Origin: a virus
Length of the DNA stretch: 50,400 nt
Virus record (IMG/VR): IMGVR_UViG_3300007734_000718
Coordinates: 1 to 50,400 of that record
Reading direction: 5' to 3' (one strand)
In this document: positions 34,414-41,966 of the stretch, in pieces
How positions within the stretch are numbered: the stretch's first letter is position 1
Layout of the letters: each line of letters begins with the position of its first letter
Made by a program: the position numbers and the translations under genes
Notes under the pieces: generated by a model
Told to the model about the DNA's origin: nothing
The model's input: only the letters and a program-made list of their open reading frames with translations
Database searches by the model: none

Positions 34414-36078
34414 CTAGTGGCTCACAATGTACTGCACAATCGCGGTCGCAAGTTCCTCGCCGCTCGCCGCCATTATTGCGCGGGAAAAATACTTGGTCAG
34501 TGCATCGCGCACAATCTTTGCAGAGTAGTCCGTGTTCGGGGTCACGGTGCATCCGATAAGGTCAACGCCCTGCGACCGCCAGTGCCCAGCGTTCACGTCC
34601 CCATCGGTCAACTGTCCGTCCGTGTAAATAAGCACGGTGTCGGCGGCGAGTAGATTTGGCTTCCACTTGGTCAGGGTGCGGTCAATACTTTCGCACCCTT
34701 CGCTACACGCGAACCGCCCGAACAAGCGCGCCGGAAATGCGCGCGGCACTTTCGCAGAGCGGTGACCGCCCGTCAAAATAATATCAACATCCACCACGCC
34801 GCGCTGTGCGAGCGTCTGCAAGGCGGCGGCGAAGACTGCGCCGTGCTCGCGCCAGTCGTGCGACATCGACCCGCTCTGGTCGAAGATGGCAACGATGCGG
34901 CGCTTGCCGTGTGTCGCAGTCGGAGTGCGGAATGCCATTGGCTCCCCAAGCACCGCATTCAACGGCACCACGCGCGCGCCGCTCTGTGCGAGTCGTTGGC
35001 GCGGCGAGTCCACGGCACCCAGCAACCGCGCCAGTCGCCCTGCCACGTTCGCAATGCGGCGGGTGTCTAGTTCGTAGTACCCAGCGATGCGTTCGGTGTC
35101 TGCACCGACTGCGGCAGAGCACCCGAAGCGGTCGCGGAAGTCGTCGTCGGACAGCGTGACACAGTTCGTGCCGCCCTGCAAGAACCCGCCCAGTGACGCA
35201 AGTTCGTACGTGGGCAGACTGCCGATTTCGGCAGTGGTGAACGTGCCCGTGTACGCGGTGGGCGCGGTGATTTTTCCAGCGCCCGTGTTGTTGGGACTGT
35301 AACCGCACCCGCTACTTGTGATGCCGAGCTCTTCGGGCGTCTTGGCTTCGGGAAACGTCGCGACCCAGTCCACGCAGAGCGCGAGCGCGTCCAACGTCGT
35401 CGGCGCGGCGATAACTTCGCGGTAGAATGCGTCGATAACTTCTGCCGTCCGTGTCGCAGACTCTGCGACGCCGCCGCGCAGTCGTTGCACGGTTGCCGCG
35501 CCGCTCCAGCGGCACCGATAGGGTGAATATACGGTGCTTGCTTCGCGCTTGATGCGGTCAAAAAATAACTCGGCAGGGTGTGCCGTTTCTTCGCGTAACT
35601 TATTCCAACGATACCAATCGAACGGTACCTTCTCTGCCACGCGCGCGCCGTGCTCAATGCGCGCGTCTTCGAAGATATTCAAGAGCGAAAACGGCACTGC
35701 CGCCAGCGCGACTTCTTCGCGAATCTTGGCAAAATCGCGCTCGGTCAACTCGCCGTGCCAACGCTCGTGCCGAATCATTGCCGTGCCGTAGGCGATATAG
35801 GCGCGCCGACTGTGCGCGGAGCGCGCCTTGCGGCTCACGGTGTCGGTATAGTTCGGGTCAAGAGTGATGCGGTGGCACTTTGCGGCAGTGTCCCACGTCC
35901 ACGCCGCCGTACCGCCGCACGGCTCTGCGGCAAGCATACACGGTGCGGCGGTGCTTGCTACCAGCAAGGTCACGTGTCCATCGGCGCGCTTCGCCTTGCG
36001 GAGCACGGCAGTCGTGAGCGGAAGCACCGTGCGCGCGCGCTTGGGTGCGGGTGTAGGTGTAACGGTTGGTGCGGTCAT
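34414..36078 (-). CDS. VWA-domain protein with N-terminal HExxH segment (CobT-like), 554 aa
   Basis: ATG 36078 follows the leader ACACAGCGAGAGACGAA. Residues 104-108 are HERWH, an HExxH-type zinc motif, and NIFEDARIE at 134-142 lies where a third ligand is found in CobT-like and DUF2201-type proteins. The C-terminal VWA domain has a metal-ion-dependent adhesion site: DQSGSM at 400-405 and YTDGQLTDGD at 485-494. Paired with the adjacent MoxR-like ATPase, it fits a chaperone or chelatase-like machine in which the VWA protein binds a client that the AAA+ ring remodels. The client is unknown; no cobalamin genes are present. Confidence 0.75.
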   Translation of the reverse strand: MTAPTVTPTPAPKRARTVLPLTTAVLRKAKRADGHVTLLVASTAAPCMLAAEPCGGTAAWTWDTAAKCHRITLDPNYTDTVSRKARSAHSRRAYIAYGTAMIRHERWHGELTERDFAKIREEVALAAVPFSLLNIFEDARIEHGARVAEKVPFDWYRWNKLREETAHPAELFFDRIKREASTVYSPYRCRWSGAATVQRLRGGVAESATRTAEVIDAFYREVIAAPTTLDALALCVDWVATFPEAKTPEELGITSSGCGYSPNNTGAGKITAPTAYTGTFTTAEIGSLPTYELASLGGFLQGGTNCVTLSDDDFRDRFGCSAAVGADTERIAGYYELDTRRIANVAGRLARLLGAVDSPRQRLAQSGARVVPLNAVLGEPMAFRTPTATHGKRRIVAIFDQSGSMSHDWREHGAVFAAALQTLAQRGVVDVDIILTGGHRSAKVPRAFPARLFGRFACSEGCESIDRTLTKWKPNLLAADTVLIYTDGQLTDGDVNAGHWRSQGVDLIGCTVTPNTDYSAKIVRDALTKYFSRAIMAASGEELATAIVQYIVSH

Positions 36079-36116
36079 TTCGTCTCTCGCTGTGTATGTG
36101 GTGGGTGTGTGATGCG

Positions 36117-37622
36117 TTAGATAGCGCGGAGTAGTGCCGCCCACGGCTCGCAGGCTTTCGCAGACTGCGGGTCGGTGTCGCCTGTGTCGGCATTCCAGTG
36201 CGCGCAGTTATCGGTGAGTCGCTCTGCGATTTTCTGCGCCGTGTCTGCGGCGGTGCCGTTACTGCGAGCGGCGGCGCGTTCGACGGTGCGAATATCGACG
36301 GCGAAGCGCACCGCGCCGCTTGCCATTTGCTTCCGGCTCTCGGCAATCACGTTGCCGACACACTGTGCCAGCACGTTGCCTGTGTCTGTGACGCCCTGTG
36401 CGGCGAGCACGGCGGCGGCGACACTCGCCGCGATTTTCGGCGTAAACTCGAATCGCACCGTTTCCCAGCGTGACCAAAACGCTTCAATAATCGGCGCAAT
36501 GCCCAGATTTGTCGCGCCGACAATGTGCAGGTGTTCCACGGCGCACGACACGACTTCTAGGTTACCATCGGCACCGACTCTGCGCGTTCGCAGGTAGTAG
36601 CGCCCGTCTCTCGGCACCAAGAATGCCAGCAGAAACTCCATCGGCGTTTGCCCAAGTCGCAAAACTTCATCTAAGAATAACAGCACCGTTTTTTCGTCGC
36701 TCGCGGCGCGCACGGCTTGCGTTAGTACGCCATCAATGCCCGTCCACCCGCCGTGCCCGTCCGGGAGCACCGACCCCAGCATTGTTGCCACTTCGTCCAT
36801 ATCGTTACTGCAGTTATGCTCCAAATACACGTCATAGTTTGCGGCAAACTTTCGCACCGCATACGACTTGCCGAGTGACGGCGGCGATGCGAGCAATAGA
36901 TTCCCTGCGGATGGCACACCCGCCGTGTACCAGCCTGCCAGCGCGTCTGCGATAGGCGAGCCAGTCGCCGCTGGGACTCCCAGCGCGGCGCGCACGGCGC
37001 GCTTCGTGGCGGGTGTCGCCGTGTCTAAAATATCGAGCGCGGTGTGCAACGTGTCTGCGAGTGTCGCGACCGTCTCGCCTAACGGGTGCAGAGACGTAGC
37101 GGTTACGTCCTCTGCAATTTCGCGCACTTGTTCGGCGGTGAGTCCACCGCCGCGCAAAATATCGAGCAGTGCGCGCTCGCGGTCGTTCGTGTCCAGCGGT
37201 GCAACGGGCGTGATACGTGTCACGGTGTCCCCTGTGGTGGTGGGTGTAGTGGTGGGTGTTTCGTCGGTGTCGCTCGCAGACTCTGCCGCAGACTCGCTTG
37301 CAGACTCTGCGACTGCGGCGGTGGTGGTCGTGGTGCGCGCGGCGGGGCCGTGCCCTCGCCGTTCGTCGTGTCCTCGCACAAACGGCTTGCCGCGCACAAC
37401 GGTGATATCCGCGGCGCGTACTTTTGCTTCGACGGCGGCGCTCCCAGCGTGCAAAATGAGGCATTCATAGTCGCCGTCTCCCCATATGCCAGTAATATCG
37501 GCATATTCGTTCGTGACGGTGTGCAACGAATATGCTGGTGCTGGTGGTGTGTCGCTCCCAGTGTCATTCCGCGTCACGGTGCCTGTGACCAGCACCCGCT
37601 GTCCTACTCGTAACTGTGCCAT
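36117..37622 (-). CDS. MoxR/CobS-like AAA+ ATPase, 501 aa
   Basis: ATG 37622 follows ACACAGCGAGAGACGAACA. Residues 1-85 form a small beta-rich domain (VGQRVLVTGTVTRND ... VVRGKPFV). A low-complexity linker rich in Ser, Ala, Glu and Thr follows, then a helical segment. The AAA+ core has Walker A SPPSLGKS at 246-253, Walker B LLFLDEV at 314-320 and a sensor VGATN at 368-372. This is the MoxR/CobS branch that works with VWA partners; the next gene in the operon is such a partner. The linker DNA carries three GCAGACT words read on the + strand. It is the first gene of the - strand operon. Confidence 0.78.
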   Translation of the reverse strand: MAQLRVGQRVLVTGTVTRNDTGSDTPPAPAYSLHTVTNEYADITGIWGDGDYECLILHAGSAAVEAKVRAADITVVRGKPFVRGHDERRGHGPAARTTTTTAAVAESASESAAESASDTDETPTTTPTTTGDTVTRITPVAPLDTNDRERALLDILRGGGLTAEQVREIAEDVTATSLHPLGETVATLADTLHTALDILDTATPATKRAVRAALGVPAATGSPIADALAGWYTAGVPSAGNLLLASPPSLGKSYAVRKFAANYDVYLEHNCSNDMDEVATMLGSVLPDGHGGWTGIDGVLTQAVRAASDEKTVLLFLDEVLRLGQTPMEFLLAFLVPRDGRYYLRTRRVGADGNLEVVSCAVEHLHIVGATNLGIAPIIEAFWSRWETVRFEFTPKIAASVAAAVLAAQGVTDTGNVLAQCVGNVIAESRKQMASGAVRFAVDIRTVERAAARSNGTAADTAQKIAERLTDNCAHWNADTGDTDPQSAKACEPWAALLRAI

Positions 37623-38000
37623 TGTTCGTCTCTCGCTGTGTAAGGTGTGTGTGGTGTGTGTGGTGTGCGGGTGGTGCATTTTCGCACTGCGGCGACACCC
37701 GTTTATGGGCTGTCTCATTTCAGGATATCCGCGCCGTCTCGCTCCCCGTTTGCTATCACAGGGCACCGTGGCTAGGACGTACCTAGCAGACGATGTAGAC
37801 GGCTCGCGCCTCTCGCAGTGGTGTTCGCCGTTCGCACTCTGTGGAGCCGTCCTCGGCTACCAGTCGCTCTCTGTGTCCGTTCATCCCATACGGGCGGCGG
37901 CGCTGGTTGCACACGGTGCGTGAACTCGGCAAACGATTGTCAAACAGCGTGATACGGTGCTCGTCCTACTGAGTGTAAATATGGGGGATGTTGCATTGTA

Positions 38001-38104
38001 GCGCAAATCGAAAACCCGAACAAAACCCGAACCTTTGATTAGTTTTCGATTACGGTTATTTTGCCGCGTGTTCGGCATTTGTTCGGGTTTGGGGGGATTT
38101 GCGC
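38001..38104. repeat. Nested inverted repeats
   Basis: GCGCAAAT (38001) pairs with ATTTGCGC (38097), AATCGAAAAC (38006) with GTTTTCGATT (38042), and AAACCCGAACAAA (38012) with TTTGTTCGGGTTT (38078), all perfectly. The alternatives are mutually exclusive folds of about 50 or 100 bases. The stretch is AT-richer than its surroundings. It could be a protein-binding region, an origin element or an attenuator. Confidence 0.65.
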
Positions 38105-38137
38105 CCATATAATGATTGTCGGTTGAACGTATCCCCG

Positions 38138-38260
38138 AAAACGCCAAGTCGTTGAACCACAAGCGCTTGGGACGCTTGGGCTTTGCTGGCGTTCTGCGGC
38201 ACCGCCACGAGGCGCAAACCATTTTGGGCGGTATCGGTGCCTTGAAACGCTAAGTCGTTG
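38138..38260. repeat. Direct repeat pair AAACGCYAAGTCGTTG
   Basis: AAACGCCAAGTCGTTG (38139) and AAACGCTAAGTCGTTG (38245) are direct copies 106 bases apart; both are followed a few bases later by CACAA. They lie between a TATAAT at 38108 and one at 38295, so they may be regulator sites or remnants of a duplicated control element. Confidence 0.5.
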
Positions 38261-38272
38261 CGGCACAACAAC

Positions 38273-38300
38273 TTAGCTAAAACGCTACAGGGGCTATAAT
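38273..38300 (+). promoter_or_regulatory. Candidate promoter, TATAAT
   Basis: TATAAT at 38295-38300 with a weak -35 TTAGCT at 38273-38278 (spacing 16). It points toward the three operators and the second terminase genes. The -35 matches consensus in only three positions. Confidence 0.4.
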
Positions 38301-38340
38301 CGCCTCCTGCGAATCCGTACAAAGTTACTCGGGATTCCCC

Positions 38341-38401
38341 GTGTCATTTGGACACGGAAACGTGTCATTTGGACACGCGCCCCCTGTGTCATTGTGACAC
38401 A
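38341..38401. promoter_or_regulatory. Three operator-like palindromes
   Basis: GTGTCATTTGGACAC occurs twice identically (38341-38355 and 38362-38376, 21 bp apart), followed by TGTGTCATTGTGACACA (38385-38401), with a shared GTGTC-N5-GACAC core. Equal helical-face spacing of the first two suggests cooperative dimers of a repressor or activator. No matching regulator is identified in the window. Confidence 0.7.
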
Positions 38402-38548
38402 GCGCAGGGTCGTGGTGCGAACGCCGCGCGCTGGTGCTCGCTCTGTCCGTGCCGCGCTCTTGCTGATTCATCGCGCCGTCCGTGACACTCGCACCCGCGC
38501 GCGTTCATACGGTGGCGCTATGGTGGCGCTTGTGTCTCGCAGTCTCTC

Positions 38549-38606
38549 GCAGACTGCGTTCGCGGTGCTCGCAGACTCTTGCAGACTGGACAAGCTCTCG
38601 CAGACT
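38549..38606. repeat. Non-coding cluster of the dispersed word GCAGACT
   Basis: GCAGACT occurs at 38549, 38571, 38581 and 38600, mostly as TCGCAGACT, in the non-coding control region upstream of the small terminase. The presence outside genes shows the word is not a product of codon preference. Confidence 0.65.
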
Positions 38607-38788
38607 GTGCGGCGCGCCGTGCGCTACTGGCGTGGAACGCGCGCGAGGCGGGGCGCAAACGGAGGGGGTTCTGGGAAAAAGTCCGGTTTGCGCGGGCGCC
38701 GGTAGTAATCAACCCCTCCCACGCCCCCCTTTCGCTTGGTACAAGACAAGACTAGTGTACAAGGCAACCAGTGACCCCGGAGGGCACG

Positions 38789-39247
38789 ATGGCGGAGACG
38801 TATAGCGCAGAACGCAAAGACGCGGTGCTAGAGGCCGTGTTGGCGGGAATGAGCGAGGGCAAGACGGTGTCGGATGTGGCGCGCAGGGAAAAGGTCAACG
38901 TCGGAACGGTGCGCCAGTGGATTGCCAACGATGAACAGATGTTTGCGCGGTATCAGCGGATGCGACCCCTTCTTGGGGCCAGTTTTGCCGAAGAAGCGGT
39001 CAGAATTGCGCGAGATTCGCAAAATGCGAATGTGCCGGTTGACCGGTTGTTGGTGGAAACGCTGAAGTGGGCGGCGGCAAAGAATGCGCCGTTGGACTAT
39101 GGCGAGAAGCAGACGGTGGAACACCAAGGCGCGCAGGAGTTGCGGGTGCGCGTGGTGGAGGAGGATGCGCCGATGCAGGTACGCGCAGGAGCCAGCGCCG
39201 TGGCGCTGTTGGCGGCAAACGTCGTAGAATCGCATTACACGCCCTAA
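38789..39247 (+). CDS. terS: Terminase small subunit, 152 aa (module B)
   Basis: ATG 38789 follows GGAGGGCACG; a GTG at 38771 is in frame but lacks spacing. Residues 15-50 read AVLAGMSEGKTVSDVARREKVNVGTVRQWIAND, a helix-turn-helix DNA-binding domain typical of small terminases. A helical oligomerisation region follows (SFAEEAVRIARDS ... LLVETLKWAAAK), then a basic/valine-rich C-terminus. The subunit recognises the packaging site and delivers DNA to the large subunit, encoded 358 bases downstream. The spacing leaves room for a packaging site. Confidence 0.75.
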   Translation: MAETYSAERKDAVLEAVLAGMSEGKTVSDVARREKVNVGTVRQWIANDEQMFARYQRMRPLLGASFAEEAVRIARDSQNANVPVDRLLVETLKWAAAKNAPLDYGEKQTVEHQGAQELRVRVVEEDAPMQVRAGASAVALLAANVVESHYTP

Positions 39248-39341
39248 AAGTGCGAAAGGGTGTCAGGGGATGGGGAACGCCCTAAAACGCCCGCAGAACG
39301 GATACTGGCGCAATCCAGCCCTACAAAATCAATGGTCATCC

Positions 39342-39374
39342 CACCGCCCCAGCGCAGTATGGGCTGGGGTGGTG
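39342..39374. repeat. Stem-loop
   Basis: CACCGCCCCAGC pairs with GCTGGGGTGGTG (one mismatch) around a nine-base loop. No T-run follows, so termination is uncertain. Confidence 0.5.
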
Positions 39375-39428
39375 CCGCCGGAGGCGGAATGTGTACACAA
39401 AAATGCGACGGGGATGTTGTAGTTAGTA

Positions 39429-39501
39429 ACTAGGAACTAGAAACTAGAGAACTGTTGTTCGTAAACGAGTTCACTAGGTACCTAGTACTCTTATTACCTA
39501 G
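39429..39501. repeat. CTAG-rich block with 7-bp repeats and a 14-bp palindrome
   Basis: CTAG occurs at 39430, 39437, 39444, 39474, 39482 and 39498. The first three form AACTAGG-type heptamers in direct repeat. ACTAGGTACCTAGT (39473-39486) is a perfect palindrome. CTAG is usually rare in phage and bacterial DNA, so six copies in 72 bases suggest a protein-binding site. Confidence 0.6.
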
Positions 39502-39524
39502 GGGCTGACCTGCGGGGAGGGGGG

Positions 39525-39570
39525 GTAGCACAGCTATGCGACGGGGGGGGTCGCATTGGTACAATGCTAC
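39525..39570. repeat. Second copy of iteron-like palindrome with G-runs
   Basis: GTAGCACAGCTATGCGAC (39525-39542) fits the consensus GTNGCANAGCTNTGCNAC of the repeats inside the initiator gene. After eight G residues comes GTCGCATTGGTACAATGCTAC (39550-39570), a related imperfect palindrome, and then another G-run. The structure is the same as at 29158-29199. Confidence 0.65.
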
Positions 39571-39604
39571 TTGCGGGGGGTGTACGGCACCGATAGGTTG
39601 GGGG

Positions 39605-40930
39605 ATGGCCCGTGGGAAGCCGACCAAGCCCGGAGCCGTGGAAGTTGTCCTCCACCGTTTGCATCCGGGTCAGCAAAAGATTGTTTCACACCCGGCGCGG
39701 TTCAAGGTCGTGATGTGTGGGCGTCGCTTCGGCAAGACCGCGCTGGGTATTCGATGCGCGTGTGATACGGCGATTGCGGGCAAGTTAGTCGGCTGGTTTT
39801 CGCCTACGCACAAATACGCGCTGGAAGTGTGGCGCGAATTGCTCAATCGGCTTGCGCCAATTATTGCCAACAAAAGCGAGCAAGACAAACGCATTGAGTT
39901 AGTCACGGGCGGCGTCATTGAAATTTGGACGTTTGACACGGATGACCCGGCGCGTGGACGCAAATACCATCGCGTTATTGTAGACGAAGCCGGGCTAGTG
40001 CCTGAACTAGAGCGCGTCTGGCAATCGGCTATCCGATTGACGCTCGTGGATTACCAAGGCGATACGTTGTTTTTGGGGACTCCCAAAGGGCGTCAGCACG
40101 GGTTTGTGTTGTTGTTTGCCAAAGGGCAAAGCGGCAATGCCGATTGGATGAGTTTTCGCGCCTCCACACGCGATAACCCGTACATCCCGTTGAGCGAGAT
40201 TGAAGAAGCGCGCAAAGATATGCCTGCCGCGATTTTTGCTCAAGAGATTGAGGGCATTCCCGCTGACGATGGGGGCAACCCGTTTGGGCAAACGGCGATT
40301 GCGGAATGCACCAAATCCAAAATGCCGGATGCCGATGACCCCGACCATATGCCGGTGGTGTGGGGGTGGGATTTAGCGCGCGCGCAAGATTGGACGGTGG
40401 GCATTGCGCTGGATATGGCGGGCAACGTCGTGCGCGTCGAACGGTGGCAACTGCTTCCGTGGAGCGACACGGTCAAAAAGATTAGCCAATGCACGGGCGA
40501 CACCCCAGCGTGGGGCGACGCGACGGGCGTGGGCGACCCCATTATTGAGCGGTTACAGGAATTTGGGGTGCCAATTGAGGGATTTACGTTTGGCAGTAAA
40601 TCCAAACAAGCGTTGATGGAACGGCTGGCAAGCGTCATCCAGCACAAGGAAATCACGTTTCCGATGGGCGTGATTGCCGCTGAACTGGAGACGTTTACGT
40701 ACCAGTACACGGCAACCGGGGTGCGGTACACGGCTCCCAGCGGATTGCACGATGATGCGGTGATGGCGCTGGGGCTGGCGGTGTATGGGTATGACCGGGT
40801 GCGCCCAATGATGCAAGCCCTGCCAATGCGCCCCCGCTTGACAGGTGACCCCAACCGAGTAGAAGATTACTATGGGGAAAACGGCGGTCACGTCGAAGGG
40901 TTCGACGCGCAGTTGCCGTCGCAGTGGTAA
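39605..40930 (+). CDS. terL: Terminase large subunit, 441 aa (module B)
   Basis: The ATG at 39605 follows AGGTTGGGG; the frame from 39536 adds a repeat-encoded extension and is rejected. Walker A is CGRRFGKT at residues 38-45, Walker B VIVDEA at 124-129, and motif III FLGTPKG at 156-162. The RNase H-like nuclease has GWDLARAQDWT (Asp256), DATGVGD (Asp305) and HDDAVMALGL (Asp383/384). It is a complete ATP-driven packaging motor and headful or site-specific nuclease. It differs clearly from the truncated large terminase at the window start, which lacks these C-terminal motifs in this form. Confidence 0.93.
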   Translation: MARGKPTKPGAVEVVLHRLHPGQQKIVSHPARFKVVMCGRRFGKTALGIRCACDTAIAGKLVGWFSPTHKYALEVWRELLNRLAPIIANKSEQDKRIELVTGGVIEIWTFDTDDPARGRKYHRVIVDEAGLVPELERVWQSAIRLTLVDYQGDTLFLGTPKGRQHGFVLLFAKGQSGNADWMSFRASTRDNPYIPLSEIEEARKDMPAAIFAQEIEGIPADDGGNPFGQTAIAECTKSKMPDADDPDHMPVVWGWDLARAQDWTVGIALDMAGNVVRVERWQLLPWSDTVKKISQCTGDTPAWGDATGVGDPIIERLQEFGVPIEGFTFGSKSKQALMERLASVIQHKEITFPMGVIAAELETFTYQYTATGVRYTAPSGLHDDAVMALGLAVYGYDRVRPMMQALPMRPRLTGDPNRVEDYYGENGGHVEGFDAQLPSQW

Positions 40931-40947
40931 CCCAACAGGAGATGGCA

Positions 40948-41325
40948 ATGCGGAAAATGGTGGGCAAGCGTCCAAGCCTGATGATTGCAATTGGGATGAA
41001 ACCCAAAAGCAATGCGTCGGAAACAGAAAAAAGCGACACTATGTCGGATGACAAAACGTCTGACGGCGACTGGTCAAAGCACACGGTGTTGTGCAAAGTG
41101 TGCGACACGACCATCGACACGGAGACCGGCGAACCGGTCGAAGATGCCAAGAATGAAAAAGATGCACAGGACGAAAGCAAAGACGAAGACGATACAATGT
41201 CTGCGCCAATTGACAAGGGCGAAAGTAGCTATCCGACGCCGGGCAAGTTCGGAGCCGCCGCTGATGCGGCGCGTGGCGAAGATGCCATCAGCCGCGCGCT
41301 AGAAATGCTGGGAGGCAAGCGATAA
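40948..41325 (+). CDS. Acidic hypothetical protein with CxxC, 125 aa
   Basis: ACAGGAG lies before ATG 40948; ATG 40942 sits too close to that site. The product begins with a basic stretch, then CKVCDT near residue 49, then a very acidic run rich in Asp, Glu, Lys and Ser, and ends in a short helix (AISRALEMLGGK). A single CxxC is not enough for a zinc finger by itself. Function unknown. One-base overlap with the next gene. Confidence 0.6.
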   Translation: MRKMVGKRPSLMIAIGMKPKSNASETEKSDTMSDDKTSDGDWSKHTVLCKVCDTTIDTETGEPVEDAKNEKDAQDESKDEDDTMSAPIDKGESSYPTPGKFGAAADAARGEDAISRALEMLGGKR

Positions 41326-41699
41326 TGAATATCAATCAGATTGGCCTTGGCCCAACGACGTGGAGTGTCATTGCCACTGCGACCAACGCGACGGCAACGG
41401 CAACTAAAGCGGGCGTTACCATTACCAACACCGTGCCCGCACAACGGCACGTCATTACGGGATTTACGTTTTCAGGAAGCACAGGCGCGTACACGGGCAG
41501 TCCAACGCTAACGGTCAACAATGGCGCAACCGCCATTTACACGTTTCAGTTGGACAGCACCAGCCACGCCCCTATCAATGTCGAACTCGCCAATCCGTTT
41601 GTGTGCGCGCAAGGCGCGGCGTGTTCGATTGTAGCCACCGCGCTGGGGTCGGGATTATTGGCGACGGTGTGCATTCGTGGAATGACGGTCAGCGACTAA
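41325..41699 (+). CDS. Beta-rich putative virion accessory protein, 124 aa (module B)
   Basis: The start overlaps the previous stop by one base (TAATG). The protein has alternating Thr/Ala/Val strands, GGSxxATA-type turns and an NNGATAIYTFQLD hairpin, as in a beta-sandwich. It resembles the protein at 2215-2622 in composition, length and location before the portal. A decoration or head-fibre role is inferred. Confidence 0.62.
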   Translation: MNINQIGLGPTTWSVIATATNATATATKAGVTITNTVPAQRHVITGFTFSGSTGAYTGSPTLTVNNGATAIYTFQLDSTSHAPINVELANPFVCAQGAACSIVATALGSGLLATVCIRGMTVSD

Positions 41700-41714
41700 T
41701 TTTTGAGGAGATTT

Positions 41715-41966
41715 ATGGAACTCGTACAGGATGCCCCGCAGGTAGACACGTCCGCCACCAAAACGGACTTCGTACTGACGGCGACAGAATCTGCGTTTGT
41801 CAAAATGGTGTTTGAAGAATTTCAGGCGTTGGTAGCGCAAGCGGAAAAGCACCGCAATGCGCGATTGACGCCGTTGCTTGAGGAGCATAAAACGGTGGGG
41901 CAGGTGACCTTTGCCGAAAATGCCGACAAGCGCGTGGTAATGACCGACACGGTGGAAACAAAGTAA
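41715..41966 (+). CDS. Hypothetical protein, 83 aa
   Basis: GAGGAG lies eight bases before ATG 41715; MRRF codons upstream lack a site. The protein has a charged central helix (FVKMVFEEFQALVAQAEKH) and an acidic C-terminus. It overlaps the next gene by one base. Function unknown. Confidence 0.6.
   Translation: MELVQDAPQVDTSATKTDFVLTATESAFVKMVFEEFQALVAQAEKHRNARLTPLLEEHKTVGQVTFAENADKRVVMTDTVETK

Larger units (their letters stand above)
37623..38788. other. Non-coding control region, about 1.2 kb
   Basis: No convincing gene lies here; open frames in it lack ribosome sites and overlap inverted repeats. It separates the - strand AAA+/VWA operon from the + strand terminase genes. The first part, 37623-37680, is a GT-rich leader of the - strand operon. 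The middle holds long inverted repeats and direct repeats, and 38341-38401 holds operator-like palindromes. At 38549-38606 the word GCAGACT occurs four times. Divergent transcription control is the obvious role, and an origin or genome-end function is possible. Confidence 0.7.
39248..39604. other. Intergenic region between terminase subunits with packaging/origin-like elements
   Basis: This 357-base gap has no gene. It holds a stem-loop at 39342-39374, a CTAG-dense AT-rich block at 39430-39501 and G-run-separated palindromes at 39525-39570. Such signals between small and large terminase genes are compatible with a pac or cos region. The in-frame N-terminal extension of the large terminase from 39536 overlaps these repeats and is unlikely to be translated. 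Confidence 0.6.

Noticed and set aside
34414-37622. True cobalt chelatase (CobS/CobT) for vitamin B12
   Set aside because: Motifs fit the wider MoxR/VWA group, but no CobN or any other cobalamin gene is present, so the metabolic name is not justified.
38394-38805. Small Arg/Cys-rich frames upstream of the small terminase
   Set aside because: They lack ribosome sites, overlap operator palindromes and GCAGACT repeats, and have shadow-like composition.
39536-39604. N-terminal extension of the second large terminase
   Set aside because: The extension is encoded by palindromes and G-runs, while ATG 39605 has a better site and begins a normal terminase N-terminus.
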